The position numbers and the translations under genes are program-made. Positions 34,259-44,635 of a stretch of 64,000 nt of DNA are shown here, one piece after another. The stretch comes from Paraglaciecola sp030730205 (lineage in GTDB: Bacteria > Pseudomonadota > Gammaproteobacteria > Enterobacterales > Alteromonadaceae): positions 583,737-647,736 of the forward strand of contig NZ_JBGQOM010000002.1 of NCBI RefSeq assembly GCF_052119645.1, written 5' to 3'. Every line of letters starts with the position of its first letter. Within the stretch, counting starts at the first letter, position 1. Under the pieces are notes generated by a model. The model was not told where the DNA came from, did no database searches, and worked only from the letters and a program-made list of their open reading frames with translations.

Positions 34259-35293
34259 TTAATCGTCAGATTTTAATCGGATATACGTTTTATATTTCTT
34301 TTTTAGTAGGCGATCGATGTAGCGCGTTAACTTAATTTTTTGACTGATGGCATTATCCAGTGCTTCAACTAATTCAGCTAACATGGTTTTATAATATTCA
34401 ACATCTTTTACCTGACCTTCTTCTATAGGGGCATCCAAAATGCTAGCTGGCTCGGCAGAACTTTGAGCTTTTTTCTCCGGTAAAAACATTTCTTCAGTCA
34501 CTTCTTTGATCACGTTTTCAACAGCGTTTTCATCAAGTGTTTCTAATTCTTCTAAAAATCCGTACAACAATATACGATCCATCAGGGTATTGATTTTTCG
34601 CGGTACGCCGTGGGTGAACTGAAAAATTCTGTCGTAAGCGCCTTCTGAAAATAGCTTACCACCCGCCCAACCTGCATGTTGCATGCGGTATTCGATATAA
34701 CCCTGACACTCGCTATCAGTAAGGGGGGCCAAATGGCAAGATGCCACAATACGTTGCCTGAATTGTTCCATATTGGGTGCGCGCAAAATGGGTTGCAACT
34801 CCTCTTGCCCCAGCAAAAAGCTTTGCAAAAGCGGCTTTCCCGCGGCCTGAAAGTTAGACAACATACGGAGCTCTTCAATGGTTTCTAGCGGTAAGTTTTG
34901 TGCTTCGTCAACTAGCAATAAAGCGCGCTTTCCTTGCTTGTGTAAACTCATTAAAAAGGCTTCTAAATCATTCAAAATATCGGCTTTTGTGCTGCCTTGT
35001 ACATTAATATGAAATTTACTTGCCACCATTTTTACCAGTTCATCTGGTGTTAGTTTTGGCGTCACTATCTGCGCCGCCACAATATCGGCTTGCATTTGAT
35101 CAAGTAAACTATTGGCAATAGTGGTTTTACCGGTACCAATATCACCAGTAATAACAATAAATCCCTCTGCCTGAGATAAGCCATATTGTAGATAAGACAT
35201 GGCCCGTTTATGCCATTTGCTGCCGAAGAAAAAGCTGGGGTCGGGCGTTAGTTGAAATGGCTTAGAAGTTAGTCCGTAATAATTCTCATACAT
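34259..35293 (-). CDS. ExeA/GspA-type AAA+ ATPase (XrtA-associated family)
   Basis: A 344-aa ATPase. The start MYENYYGLTSKPFQLTPDPSFFF is the family signature. Walker A is ITGDIGTGKTTI, Walker B is ALLLVDEAQNL. The C-terminal 60 residues are charged helix. Relatives occur in exosortase/exopolysaccharide loci and as GspA/ExeA in type II secretion, but no polysaccharide, exosortase or secretion gene is near. It is a single gene here, and its partner is unknown. Confidence 0.8.
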   Translation of the reverse strand: MYENYYGLTSKPFQLTPDPSFFFGSKWHKRAMSYLQYGLSQAEGFIVITGDIGTGKTTIANSLLDQMQADIVAAQIVTPKLTPDELVKMVASKFHINVQGSTKADILNDLEAFLMSLHKQGKRALLLVDEAQNLPLETIEELRMLSNFQAAGKPLLQSFLLGQEELQPILRAPNMEQFRQRIVASCHLAPLTDSECQGYIEYRMQHAGWAGGKLFSEGAYDRIFQFTHGVPRKINTLMDRILLYGFLEELETLDENAVENVIKEVTEEMFLPEKKAQSSAEPASILDAPIEEGQVKDVEYYKTMLAELVEALDNAISQKIKLTRYIDRLLKKKYKTYIRLKSDD

Positions 35294-35457
35294 AATTAAT
35301 GATCACTTGCTCCAAATAACTGGCTAAAAATAAAGCTAGCTTAAGCCATTTGGCAAAAACTAGGCAATATATTACAACTCATGCTTAATGGTTTGAGCAC
35401 TAAGTTGAGTTCACTGACTCCCTTTATACCATAGCTTTGTAGTCTGATTATGCAGCT

Positions 35458-36096
35458 TTATAAAACATAATAATAAATTGCGAAAAAATGGCACATGCAT
35501 CCGGCCACAACAAAGCCGTGCCATATAGCGTGAGTGTATTGCACTTTTTTAGCAACATAGAACAATACCCCAATGGTGTAGCTTAGTCCGCCGCATACTA
35601 ACAACCATAAACCACCGCTAGGTAGGGCTTGATAAAGGGGATAGATAAAGAAAAGCGCTAACCAACCCATGACCACATACAGGGCTACCGATAGTTTTTG
35701 AAACCGGCCTTTTACAAAACATTTAAACACAATACCGCTTAAAGCTATCACCCAAATCATGATAGTGGCACCTAAGCCAATCCCATCACCCACACTGAGT
35801 AACATGAAAGGAGTGTAAGTACCTGCTATCAACAGATATATAGCGCTATGGTCTATGACCTTTAATATTAACTTTAAATTAGGTTGAGAGACCGAGTGAT
35901 AAAGGGTTGAAGATAAAAACATCAGCAGCATCGAAAGGGCATAAACCGTCACGACCACCTGCGCATATAAATCTTGTGCCTTCACCAACAGGGCGACTAA
36001 AGCGGCGATGGCAGCAAAAAATCCTAAGGCGTGGGTGCTAGCATTTAACCATTCTTCAATCACAGAATAGGGTCTGTTACTGTTACTTTGGTTCAT
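35458..36096 (-). CDS. hemolysin III family (TrhA/YqfA-like) membrane protein
   Basis: A 212-aa protein from ATG 36096; the longer frame starts at a TTG (36126). It has seven hydrophobic segments and PAQR-family motifs: an N-terminal EEWLNASTHALGF, LYHS after the third helix, IDHSAIYLLIAGTYTPF in the middle and a C-terminal H.IWHGFVVAG. Members adjust membrane energetics and fatty acid composition; pore formation is doubtful. Single gene. Confidence 0.9.
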   Translation of the reverse strand: MNQSNSNRPYSVIEEWLNASTHALGFFAAIAALVALLVKAQDLYAQVVVTVYALSMLLMFLSSTLYHSVSQPNLKLILKVIDHSAIYLLIAGTYTPFMLLSVGDGIGLGATIMIWVIALSGIVFKCFVKGRFQKLSVALYVVMGWLALFFIYPLYQALPSGGLWLLVCGGLSYTIGVLFYVAKKVQYTHAIWHGFVVAGCMCHFFAIYYYVL

Positions 36097-36290
36097 AAAA
36101 AATTCTTGAATGAAGGAGAATAACAATCATATATTTTGAGCGTACACATGTATACTGAAGTATGACAGAGTGCTTCATGTTGTTACTCTTAACCAGTCCT
36201 TGTATTCACCAACAATTGTTATCATTTACACTTAACATCTGCAGGCAATCTGGTAACTTACCGGTTTTAGCCAACTAAGCTGTTCATGCA

Positions 36291-36596
36291 ATGTGGTTTG
36301 TTTACATTATAGAAAATAAATTTGGCCACTTTTATACTGGGATCTGCAAAGACATGGCTCGGCGTTTTAACGAGCACAACTCCAGCGGACCAAAATGCGC
36401 AAAAGCCTTAAAAGGTAAAGGCCCATTAACCTTACGTTATTGTTGTCGAATGAGTGATCACTCTGCTGCCTTAAAAATGGAAATATGGATAAAAAAACTA
36501 ACTAAAGCAGACAAATTACATTTAGTCGCCGACATGCTCGTTTATCCAAACGCCCACGAACGCCAACCGCCCTCTTTTATTGCTGACTTATGTTAA
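36291..36596 (+). CDS. GIY-YIG family protein (YhbQ/UPF0213-like)
   Basis: A 101-aa protein with the GIY-YIG nuclease core: WFVYIIENKFGHFYTGICKDMARRFNEHN. The Y-I and Y-T-G variants and the following Arg and Glu (KMEIWIKKLTKADK) match the small standalone YhbQ group. Its end overlaps the longest frame of glnE but stops 11 bases before the preferred glnE ATG. Confidence 0.9.
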   Translation: MWFVYIIENKFGHFYTGICKDMARRFNEHNSSGPKCAKALKGKGPLTLRYCCRMSDHSAALKMEIWIKKLTKADKLHLVADMLVYPNAHERQPPSFIADLC

Positions 36597-36606
36597 GGAA
36601 TCTATC

Positions 36607-39477
36607 ATGCCATCGTCTTCCGTTCTTGCTACTTCTCTTGATGCTTTGGGTCAAAAACGCTGGGACGAATTAAGCCAATTAGCAGAATTTAACCCCGCAT
36701 GGCATGCACATCAATCCACGATAAAACACGGTTTTGCCCTCAGTGATTTTATTTACCAGCAAATTTTAAAATACCCTAAGCTAGTCGATAATTTAATAAA
36801 AGATCACAACTCAGCCAACGTCGATTACTGCCGCTTACTCACAGATGAGATAAGCGCCGTAACAAGTGAAGTAGAGTTAAATCGCTGTTTGCGCCAGTTT
36901 CGTAACAAACAAATGGCCATTATCGCATGGCGAGACTTGCTTAATTTGCAGCAGATCGAGCAGTCATTGTTGCAGGTTTCTGAGTTAGCTAATCAGCTTA
37001 TCGTGCAAGCCAATGATTGGCTCTACAAAAAATTAACCGAGCGATATGGCGTGCCGCAAGGTGAATTTGGCCCTCAACCTCTTCTTATTATTGGTATGGG
37101 TAAGTTAGGTGGACGCGAACTTAACTTTTCATCCGATATCGATCTTATTTTTACGTATCCTGAACAAGGCGAAACCTCGGGCGGGCGCCAAAGCATTGAG
37201 CATCAGCAGTTTTTTACAAAGCTAGCGCAAAGCTTAATAAACTCCTTACATAACATTACTGCCGATGGCCAAGTGTATCGCGTTGATATGCGTTTGCGTC
37301 CGCTGGGCGATAGCGGTCCTTTGGTCATGCAATTTGGCGCGTTTGAAGATTATTACCAAGAGCAAGGCCGAGACTGGGAACGTTATGCCTTATTAAAAGG
37401 CCGTATACTCAATCCACCTTGCGCTTATAGCGATGAACTGCAACACATCCTAAAACCCTTTATTTATCGCCGCTATCTTGACTTCAGCGCAATTGAATCG
37501 CTACGCAATATGAAGGCCCTCATTCAACAAGAGGTGAGGCGCCGAGGCTTAGTAGACAACATTAAGCTGGGTCAAGGTGGTATTCGTGAAGCAGAATTCA
37601 TCGTGCAAAGTTTGCAACTCATCCGCGGTGGACGAGAACTCAGCTTGCAACTCTACAGTTTGTTGGCAGCGGTCAAACAGCTTATTAGCCTAGAGATATT
37701 GCCCGAAAATGAGGGAAATAAACTGATAGTGAATTATTTATGGCTGCGCAAAGTCGAACATTGCTTGCAACAATTTGCTGATAAACAAACGCAAGTCTTG
37801 CCCGACAACGATCAAGATAAATTGCGCTTACAATACGTCATGGGCTTTAGCACTTACCCAGAGTTTTTAGCTGAACTGCAAAATTGTTGTGACTTTATTC
37901 ATAGCCAGTTTTTACTTCTTATCGGTGACGACAGCGCAAAAGAAGACGAACCCATTAGCGCTACCGAGCAAGCTGCGATTGACTTATGGCAACTTGATTT
38001 AGATGAACCAGAGTGCCAAAACCTGTTGGCTCAATGGCTGGCGCCCGAAGATGCGAGTAAGTTTCGTGAGCAGCTCATTGATTTTAGTAAAAGCCTAAAA
38101 ACCAGCAGAATCGGCCAACGGGGTTATAACACCCTAAATAGCCTAATGCCCCTGCTAATTGTTAATGTGTTGAATTGCACCGAACTCCCCGCTTTAGAGC
38201 GTTTGCAACGGGTATTACAGGTGTTCAAAGCTATATTGGGACGTACGGCTTACTTAGAATTATTATTGGCGAATCAGGGCGCGCTAAAACAGCTAGTGAA
38301 TCTGTGTAGTGCGAGTCCGTGGGTTACTGAACAGCTATCTCGTTTTCCGCTGCTACTGGACGAGCTGATTAATCCCGCAACCTTGTATAATCCCACTGAA
38401 CTGCGCGAGTACCCTAGTGAGCTGCGCCGTGCTTTGTTGCGGGTAGAAGCCGATGATCTTGAATTACAAATGGAAACCTTACGCCAATTTAAATTGAGTC
38501 AGCAACTTAAAATCGCCGCTGCCGATATTGCGGGCGCCTTACCCATCATGAAAATCAGCGATCATCTCACATTTTTGGCAGAGGCTATCGTTGCCCATGT
38601 TATTGACATCGCTTGGCAACAGCTGGCCGAAAAACACGGAGAGCCTCACTGTGAAAACGCAGGACCACGGGACTTACAAAACAAAAGTTTTGCGGTTTTA
38701 GGTTTTGGTAAATTAGGTGGCTGGGAGCTAGGTTATGGTTCGGACTTGGATTTGGTTTTTATTCATAACTGTGAAGGAAATCAACTGACCAGCGGAGTTA
38801 AACCGATTGAAAGTAGTCAATTTTATTTTAAATTAGCGCAACGCATCTTACATATTTTTACCACTAAAACAGGCCTAGGTATGTTGTATGACATTGATAT
38901 GCGTTTGCGCCCTGCGGGTCAATCAGGTTTATTAGTGTGTCATTTCAATGGCTTTGTTACCTATCAAGAAACAGAAGCCTGGACTTGGGAACATCAGGCA
39001 CTGTGTCGCGCACGGTTTATTTACGGTGATAAACAATTATTCAGCGACTTTAACACACTACGTTTAAGCATACTCTCACGTCAGCGCGAACCGTCAGAGT
39101 TACGTACACAAGTGGTAGAGATGCGCGAAAAAATGCGCCAACACTTAGCCAAAGGAACAGCAGAATTATTTGATCTGAAACAAGACAGTGGTGGTATCGC
39201 TGACATTGAATTTATAGTGCAATATTTAACCCTAGCGTATTGTCATGAAGCGCATTCAATTGCTACGTGGACAGATAATGTTCGGGTGTTGGAGTCATTA
39301 GTAGAAACGGGCTCGATTAGCTCGGATGATGCTCAACAATTAAAAAATGCCTATTTAAGCTATCGTAACCAAAATCATCGTTTAAGCTTACAAAATAGAA
39401 GTTACGCATCTTACACCGCAGAGTTACAGCAACATAAATCACAGGTAAGCGACATTTGGCGGCGCATTATGTCTTAA
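36607..39477 (+). CDS. glnE: glutamine synthetase adenylyltransferase/removase
   Basis: A 956-aa enzyme from ATG 36607, seven bases after AAGGA. It has two nucleotidyltransferase domains: the N-terminal adenylyl-removase with GMGKLGGRELNFSSDIDLIF, and the C-terminal transferase with GFGKLGGWELGYGSDLDLVF, each followed by its helical PII-responsive domain. Length is close to E. coli GlnE (946 aa). It sets the activity of glutamine synthetase according to nitrogen state. Confidence 0.97.
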   Translation: MPSSSVLATSLDALGQKRWDELSQLAEFNPAWHAHQSTIKHGFALSDFIYQQILKYPKLVDNLIKDHNSANVDYCRLLTDEISAVTSEVELNRCLRQFRNKQMAIIAWRDLLNLQQIEQSLLQVSELANQLIVQANDWLYKKLTERYGVPQGEFGPQPLLIIGMGKLGGRELNFSSDIDLIFTYPEQGETSGGRQSIEHQQFFTKLAQSLINSLHNITADGQVYRVDMRLRPLGDSGPLVMQFGAFEDYYQEQGRDWERYALLKGRILNPPCAYSDELQHILKPFIYRRYLDFSAIESLRNMKALIQQEVRRRGLVDNIKLGQGGIREAEFIVQSLQLIRGGRELSLQLYSLLAAVKQLISLEILPENEGNKLIVNYLWLRKVEHCLQQFADKQTQVLPDNDQDKLRLQYVMGFSTYPEFLAELQNCCDFIHSQFLLLIGDDSAKEDEPISATEQAAIDLWQLDLDEPECQNLLAQWLAPEDASKFREQLIDFSKSLKTSRIGQRGYNTLNSLMPLLIVNVLNCTELPALERLQRVLQVFKAILGRTAYLELLLANQGALKQLVNLCSASPWVTEQLSRFPLLLDELINPATLYNPTELREYPSELRRALLRVEADDLELQMETLRQFKLSQQLKIAAADIAGALPIMKISDHLTFLAEAIVAHVIDIAWQQLAEKHGEPHCENAGPRDLQNKSFAVLGFGKLGGWELGYGSDLDLVFIHNCEGNQLTSGVKPIESSQFYFKLAQRILHIFTTKTGLGMLYDIDMRLRPAGQSGLLVCHFNGFVTYQETEAWTWEHQALCRARFIYGDKQLFSDFNTLRLSILSRQREPSELRTQVVEMREKMRQHLAKGTAELFDLKQDSGGIADIEFIVQYLTLAYCHEAHSIATWTDNVRVLESLVETGSISSDDAQQLKNAYLSYRNQNHRLSLQNRSYASYTAELQQHKSQVSDIWRRIMS

Positions 39478-39481
39478 CCCC

Positions 39482-40171
39482 CTACATTCTAGCTTCAACA
39501 CATTCTTGGTTTAGATATTCTGATTTTTTTTGGGTAATCACTAAGGAGCGCTGTTTGGGGCACACGTAGGCTTTTACCTTGCCATCAAAGTTTGAATCAA
39601 TGGCGTTAGATATACTCTGCAAGCTACCTAAGATGGTGTCTTCCATTTGAAACTGGTGTTTTACGATGAAATCTTGATCTAGCTCCCAGATAACCTGCAT
39701 ACCTTCTGCTTGCGCGTAATTCGTAATAGCACTTCGCAAAGTGGTACCAGCCTTAAAGGTCCGATGTTTATACTCACCCACCCAACGCCCGGATATCGGC
39801 TTTTGAATACTTTCCATTTTTTGCAGACGTTCGTTCAATGGCACATCAGATTCTTTTACTTCTAAGACAAAATCACCTAAACCATCTTCTCGAGGATGGC
39901 GCGAAGACAACCGATATTCAGAATAAAACTTGCTCATATTGTCTGAAATAGACTTTGATTTAACCTCACCCTCAGGCGTGGGTTTGGATTCATTGCGTTG
40001 TTGCAAGAAAATCACAATGCCACCGACAACAATGATTAATAGCGCTAAAGCCACATGTTTGGCCCAAAAGACGGATTCAGAATGATTGGGCACACCCAAG
40101 CCTGAATTGCCCATCTTGGCCATTTTTTTTCTGTTGGCCGCAACCTTTTTCTGTTGATTAGCGCTAGCCAT
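39482..40171 (-). CDS. TcpQ-domain membrane-anchored protein
   Basis: A 229-aa protein. After a basic N-terminus, a single transmembrane helix lies at 40-60 (HVALALLIIVVGGIVIFL), so the rest is likely periplasmic. The C-terminal domain (GRWVGEYKHRTFKAGTTLRSAITNYAQAEGMQVIWELDQDF) matches the TcpQ-like fold found in pilus and secretin accessory proteins. It overlaps the acyltransferase gene by eight bases, so the two are co-translated. Confidence 0.75.
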   Translation of the reverse strand: MASANQQKKVAANRKKMAKMGNSGLGVPNHSESVFWAKHVALALLIIVVGGIVIFLQQRNESKPTPEGEVKSKSISDNMSKFYSEYRLSSRHPREDGLGDFVLEVKESDVPLNERLQKMESIQKPISGRWVGEYKHRTFKAGTTLRSAITNYAQAEGMQVIWELDQDFIVKHQFQMEDTILGSLQSISNAIDSNFDGKVKAYVCPKQRSLVITQKKSEYLNQECVEARM

Positions 40172-41096
40172 ACAAAGAAGGGCCGTTTGGATCAGGGCGC
40201 GTTTTGAAGCGTTTATGCATCCACAGGTATTGTTCTGGCGCGATCAGTATCATTTCTTCAATCTTTTTATTCATTCTGGCTACATCATAGTTATCGTCTC
40301 CACTGGGGAAATTCTCAAGTCCAGGAACGATTTTAATTTTGTACCCTGTTTTGGTGCGTACTGACGCTAAAAATAGAGTTTCACAATTAGCCTGCTTGGC
40401 AAACAACAACGAACCGGTCGTAGTGGCAACTTCTGGCACAGCAAAAAATGGGGTAAATTCACATTTATTCCGTCCATAATCTTGGTCGGGCAAATAGAAA
40501 CACACCTCTTTATCATTTAAGGCAGATATCAAACCCCGAACGTCTTTTTTATTCACCATGTATTTGTTAGAACGATTACGCCCATGGTATTGCATGTAAT
40601 CCATGAGCTTATTGTTGTGCTTGCGATAAAAGGCCACTGAGGGTTTTTTTAAACCCGCGACACGCACAGAAAACTCAAGATTCATATTATGAATGGCGTA
40701 CACCAATGCCCCTTTACCTTTAGCAAGTATGGCCTCAACATGTTCATAACCTTCAAATTCGGCTTTTCTGGCCACCCGCCATGTTGGCCACCACCAGCCC
40801 ATGCTGGTTTCAAGCACCGCCATACCTGCATTATCAACGTTGGCGGCTAACAGGGCTTCACGTTGCGCGTCGGTGTAGTCAGGAAAACATAGCTCAAGGT
40901 TTCGTTTAGCGATTTGGTAACGTTTGGGCGCCAATAATTTTATTAACTTACCGAGCCCCTTACCCAACCACAACTGCAAGCGATAAGGTAGCCATGATAT
41001 GGTGTACAGCAGTGCAACACTTACCCACGTCAACCAATAATTAGGTAATAAAAAAGACCAACTCAATTTAGGTGCCTTCACCTTTTTATCTCGCAA
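40164..41096 (-). CDS. lpxL: lipid A acyltransferase (LpxL/HtrB family)
   Basis: A 310-aa inner-membrane acyltransferase adding a secondary acyl chain to Kdo-lipid IVA. The catalytic H-X4-E motif is HNMNLE at about 140. The N-terminus has a membrane segment (WLTWVSVALLYTISWLPYRL) and the end has MHKRFKTRP. The family is clear; whether it acts as LpxL, LpxM or LpxP cannot be read from sequence. Confidence 0.88.
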   Translation of the reverse strand: MRDKKVKAPKLSWSFLLPNYWLTWVSVALLYTISWLPYRLQLWLGKGLGKLIKLLAPKRYQIAKRNLELCFPDYTDAQREALLAANVDNAGMAVLETSMGWWWPTWRVARKAEFEGYEHVEAILAKGKGALVYAIHNMNLEFSVRVAGLKKPSVAFYRKHNNKLMDYMQYHGRNRSNKYMVNKKDVRGLISALNDKEVCFYLPDQDYGRNKCEFTPFFAVPEVATTTGSLLFAKQANCETLFLASVRTKTGYKIKIVPGLENFPSGDDNYDVARMNKKIEEMILIAPEQYLWMHKRFKTRPDPNGPSLYG

Positions 41097-41183
41097 ACCT
41101 TATCCTCACAATTAAAATTTTGGCTATTCTAATCTAATGGCTTTATAAAACCACCCTGACCAGCCGCACATTTGGCGATTCGG

Positions 41184-41438
41184 CTACAGGGCTGCAATAG
41201 CTTGTAACTTACGAATAAACTGCTCTGCGTGCTCTTCTTTTTCATAATTAAAATGGTACTGGTTGTGAAAGCCAAAACTTAACTCAACCAAGGCATCTTT
41301 CATAAATAAGGTGTAGCCGTCAAAATCAGTACTTGCCTCTACGCCCTCAAGAAAATAGGCCTCATCTTTCTTTTTACCTTTTAAACGAATCGTTTCGAAC
41401 ACTTTGAGAATAAATTTACTGTCTATTTCGTTTTTCAT
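41184..41438 (-). CDS. DUF3081 family protein
   Basis: An 84-aa protein. It reads like the small DUF3081 family of Vibrio and Shewanella relatives (SKFILKVFETIR..GKKKDEAYFLEGVEASTDFDGYTLF). No function is known. It is divergent from the photolyase genes across 130 bases. Confidence 0.7.
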   Translation of the reverse strand: MKNEIDSKFILKVFETIRLKGKKKDEAYFLEGVEASTDFDGYTLFMKDALVELSFGFHNQYHFNYEKEEHAEQFIRKLQAIAAL

Positions 41439-41570
41439 TGATTGAACCTCAAGGTTATTTTCACAGGCTTACATCGATTTGTATGACAGAAGTTTTTACC
41501 TACAGGGTGATCCAATTCAGCCTGATAGCAGAATAGTACCCATGCATTTAAATAAAACTGTTATCACCTT

Positions 41571-43103
41571 ATGACAAAACTCTGCCTGATATTGGGCGAC
41601 CAATTAAGTCTTTCTTTGGATGCCTTGCAGGCGTTAGATAAGCACAGCGATCATATCATGCTGGCAGAACTCTACACAGAAACCCACTACGTAAAACATA
41701 ACAAACTGAAAATCGCCTTACTGTTTTCGGCGATGCGCCATTTTGCCAAGCAACTACGAGACGAGGGTTTCCATGTAGACTACTACGACTTCACCGCCAC
41801 GAAAGACCACCATCAAAGTTTTACTGATGTACTCAGAGCTCAACTCAGTCAACACAGCTACCAACAAGTGATTTGCACGGAACCTGGGGAATATAGGGTT
41901 CTGAACGAAATGAAACGTTGGCAACAAGAATTGGCTGTTGATGTCATCATCAAATCAGACAATCGCTTTTATTTTACTCTTGCGCAAATGCACGATTGGT
42001 TTAGTGAACGCAAAGAGCCGCGAATGGAGCATTTTTACCAGTTTGCCAGAAAGCAGACAGGTCTGTTAATGGAAACCGGCAAGCCCATTGGCGGTCGATT
42101 TAATTTTGATAAAGAAAACCGTAACGCGTGGCAATCTGACACCCCTTTACCGCCCATGTTGAAACATGAGCAGGATGACATTACTAAGCAAGTGTTGACC
42201 TTAGTCGAACAAGAGTTTACTGACTTTCCCGGTAAACTAGTGCACTTTAATTTTGCAGTAAATCGAGAGCAAGCGCTTGCGGCCTTACACCATTTTATCA
42301 AACACAAACTTGCAGATTTTGGCCGTTTTCAAGACGCCTTAGCAGACAATAACAACACCCTTTTTCATAGTTTACTCGCCAGCTATATAAATATTGGACT
42401 GCTGCTCCCACAGGAGGTGTGTGAAGCTGCCATAGAGGCTTATCAAGCACAGAACGCACCGCTGAATGCGGTCGAAGGGTTTGTAAGGCAAATTTTAGGG
42501 TGGCGTGAATATGTACGAGGTTTGTATTGGTATGAGGGAGAGTCGTACAAAAAGCACAATGCCTTAAACGCACAAACCCCGCTACCCAATTGGTTTTGGG
42601 ATGGCAAAACCAACATGCGCTGCATGCAAAAAGCCATTGGCCACTCCTTAGATGATGCTTACGCACACCATATTCAGCGCCTGATGATCATCGGTAATTT
42701 TTCATTAATAGCAGGTTTGAATGTCACTGAGGTCTGTGATTGGTACCTAGCAGTTTATATCGATGCCTTTGAGTGGGTTGAACTTCCTAATACATTGGGC
42801 ATGGCGTTATATGCAGACAATGGCAAGCTAGCCAGCAAGCCTTACGCTGCCAGTGCCAATTACATCAACAAAATGGGGAATCATTGTAGCTCATGTCGCT
42901 ATAACCCCAAGTTGGTCACTGGTGTTAAAGCGTGTCCTTTTAACGCTTTGTACTGGGACTTTATTCAGCGCCACCAAGAGCGCTTTGCGAAAAATCCGCG
43001 AATGGCGCTAATGGTGAAACAGTGGCAAAAGAAAAGCAGCGCTGACCAACTTGCCATCACGCAATGGGCCGCCACCTTGATAGAGAAATTGGACAAAGCG
43101 TGA
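41571..43103 (+). CDS. Fe-S bacterial cryptochrome/(6-4) photolyase
   Basis: A 510-aa flavoprotein of the PhrB/CryB (deoxyribodipyrimidine photolyase-related) type. The start MTKLCLILGDQLSLSLDAL is typical. Four cysteines that bind a 4Fe-4S cluster in PhrB are present at positions 351, 439, 442 and 455 (NMRCMQ, CSSC, KACPF). It should repair (6-4) photoproducts with light. It is first of three overlapping photolyase-family genes. Confidence 0.9.
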   Translation: MTKLCLILGDQLSLSLDALQALDKHSDHIMLAELYTETHYVKHNKLKIALLFSAMRHFAKQLRDEGFHVDYYDFTATKDHHQSFTDVLRAQLSQHSYQQVICTEPGEYRVLNEMKRWQQELAVDVIIKSDNRFYFTLAQMHDWFSERKEPRMEHFYQFARKQTGLLMETGKPIGGRFNFDKENRNAWQSDTPLPPMLKHEQDDITKQVLTLVEQEFTDFPGKLVHFNFAVNREQALAALHHFIKHKLADFGRFQDALADNNNTLFHSLLASYINIGLLLPQEVCEAAIEAYQAQNAPLNAVEGFVRQILGWREYVRGLYWYEGESYKKHNALNAQTPLPNWFWDGKTNMRCMQKAIGHSLDDAYAHHIQRLMIIGNFSLIAGLNVTEVCDWYLAVYIDAFEWVELPNTLGMALYADNGKLASKPYAASANYINKMGNHCSSCRYNPKLVTGVKACPFNALYWDFIQRHQERFAKNPRMALMVKQWQKKSSADQLAITQWAATLIEKLDKA

Positions 43104-44635
43104 TTAATGTCGTGTGGTTAAAACGAGATTTGAGGCTCACTGACCATCAACCTTTGTGGCAAGCCGTGCAACATGAGCTGCCCTTTGCCATTGTTTATGT
43201 AATCGAATCCACTTATTGGCACTTGCCTGACACCAGCGCCAGACAGTGGCAGTTTGTGCATCAAAGTCTGCTGGAACTCAAAGCTCACGCCCAACGCTTA
43301 GGTGGTGATGTATGGATAATGCTAGGAGAGGTTGAGCACTGTTTTAGTCAAATCCACCAGCGCTTTACCATCAAACATATTTTCAGCCACCAAGAAACGG
43401 GCAATGATTGGACTTATCACAGAGACAAAAGAGTTTTGCAGTGGTGCGCCGCACAGGAGATAAAATGGCAAGAATGGCCACAATTTGCGGTGAAACGAGG
43501 CAAGCTCAACCGCGATAACTGGGATAATTTGTGGCAGCAATTTATGTCGCAGCCTACCTTAGCGCTGCCTGATTTGCATCGTGCTTTGCCCCAGCCAGCG
43601 ACTCAGTTTTCAAGGACTGAGTTAGCAGTAAATGAGCTGCCAACAATGGTGCTCGAACCGGAAAAAATACGCTATCCGGGTAACGACACCTTAAGTTGCA
43701 TACAACCCCAACGCGCGGGCAGTTTGGCTGCAAATCGGGTGCTGAACAGTTTTATACAAGAGCGCCACAAAGCCTACCTGATGTCCGTATCAAGCCCCAT
43801 AAAGGGCCAACAAAATAGCAGTCGCTTAAGCTGCTATCTGGCTTATGGCAACCTCAGTCTGCGTGAAGTGATCCACACCACTATTGCTGCATTGCCGACC
43901 ACAAGTCACAAGCGTGCGTTAACGGCATTTAAATCACGTCTGCACTGGCATTGCCATTTTATTCAAAAAATGGAAACCGAACCGCAACTTGAAAAACACG
44001 CTTTGCACAGTAGTTTGCGAAGTTTACGATCGGAGAGTTTTGAGCAAGCCGCTTTTGATGCCTACAAAGCAGGGCTGACTGGGGTACCCTTTGTTGATGC
44101 TTGTATGCGTATGTTACAGCACTATGGCTGGATAAACTTTCGCATGCGCGCCATGTTAATTTCATTTTCTAGCTACCAGCTTTGGTTGCCTTGGCAACAA
44201 CCAGCACAACATCTTGCTCAATTGTTTACCGACTATGAGCCAGGCATTCATTACCCACAAATACAGATGCAATCGGGTACTACGGGTATCAACCCTTTTC
44301 GTATTTACAACCCCGTAAAGCAAGGTGAGCGTTTTGATCCTAAAGGAGAATTTATTCGGCGCTGGGTACCAGAGTTGGCGCAAATAAGTGATGCCTATAT
44401 TCATCAACCTTGGCTAACCACGCAAACAAAGCGCGCTAACTATCCCGTGCCGAAACTGGAGCCCATGCAGGCGGCTCGGTTAGCCCGCAACACCTTGTTT
44501 GAATATTATAAAAATCACGTTGAAAAAACTGAAACGGCCCGCGTTGTTCAAGTACATGCCAGTCGGGCAACTCGAAAGCGAACACCGGCTCAACGTAAAC
44601 CTGCTATTAACCACAAACAAATGAGTTTATTTTGA
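43100..44635 (+). CDS. photolyase/cryptochrome family protein
   Basis: A 511-aa protein. The GTG at 43100 overlaps the previous stop (GTGA) and gives the natural N-terminus INVVWLKRDLRLTDHQPL; the longer frame only adds residues from inside the upstream gene. The antenna domain comes first, then the FAD domain with a GVPFVDACMRMLQHYGWINFRMR core and a PGIHYPQIQMQSGTTGINPFRIYNP segment. A CPD photolyase or a cryptochrome is possible. Confidence 0.88.
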   Translation: MINVVWLKRDLRLTDHQPLWQAVQHELPFAIVYVIESTYWHLPDTSARQWQFVHQSLLELKAHAQRLGGDVWIMLGEVEHCFSQIHQRFTIKHIFSHQETGNDWTYHRDKRVLQWCAAQEIKWQEWPQFAVKRGKLNRDNWDNLWQQFMSQPTLALPDLHRALPQPATQFSRTELAVNELPTMVLEPEKIRYPGNDTLSCIQPQRAGSLAANRVLNSFIQERHKAYLMSVSSPIKGQQNSSRLSCYLAYGNLSLREVIHTTIAALPTTSHKRALTAFKSRLHWHCHFIQKMETEPQLEKHALHSSLRSLRSESFEQAAFDAYKAGLTGVPFVDACMRMLQHYGWINFRMRAMLISFSSYQLWLPWQQPAQHLAQLFTDYEPGIHYPQIQMQSGTTGINPFRIYNPVKQGERFDPKGEFIRRWVPELAQISDAYIHQPWLTTQTKRANYPVPKLEPMQAARLARNTLFEYYKNHVEKTETARVVQVHASRATRKRTPAQRKPAINHKQMSLF

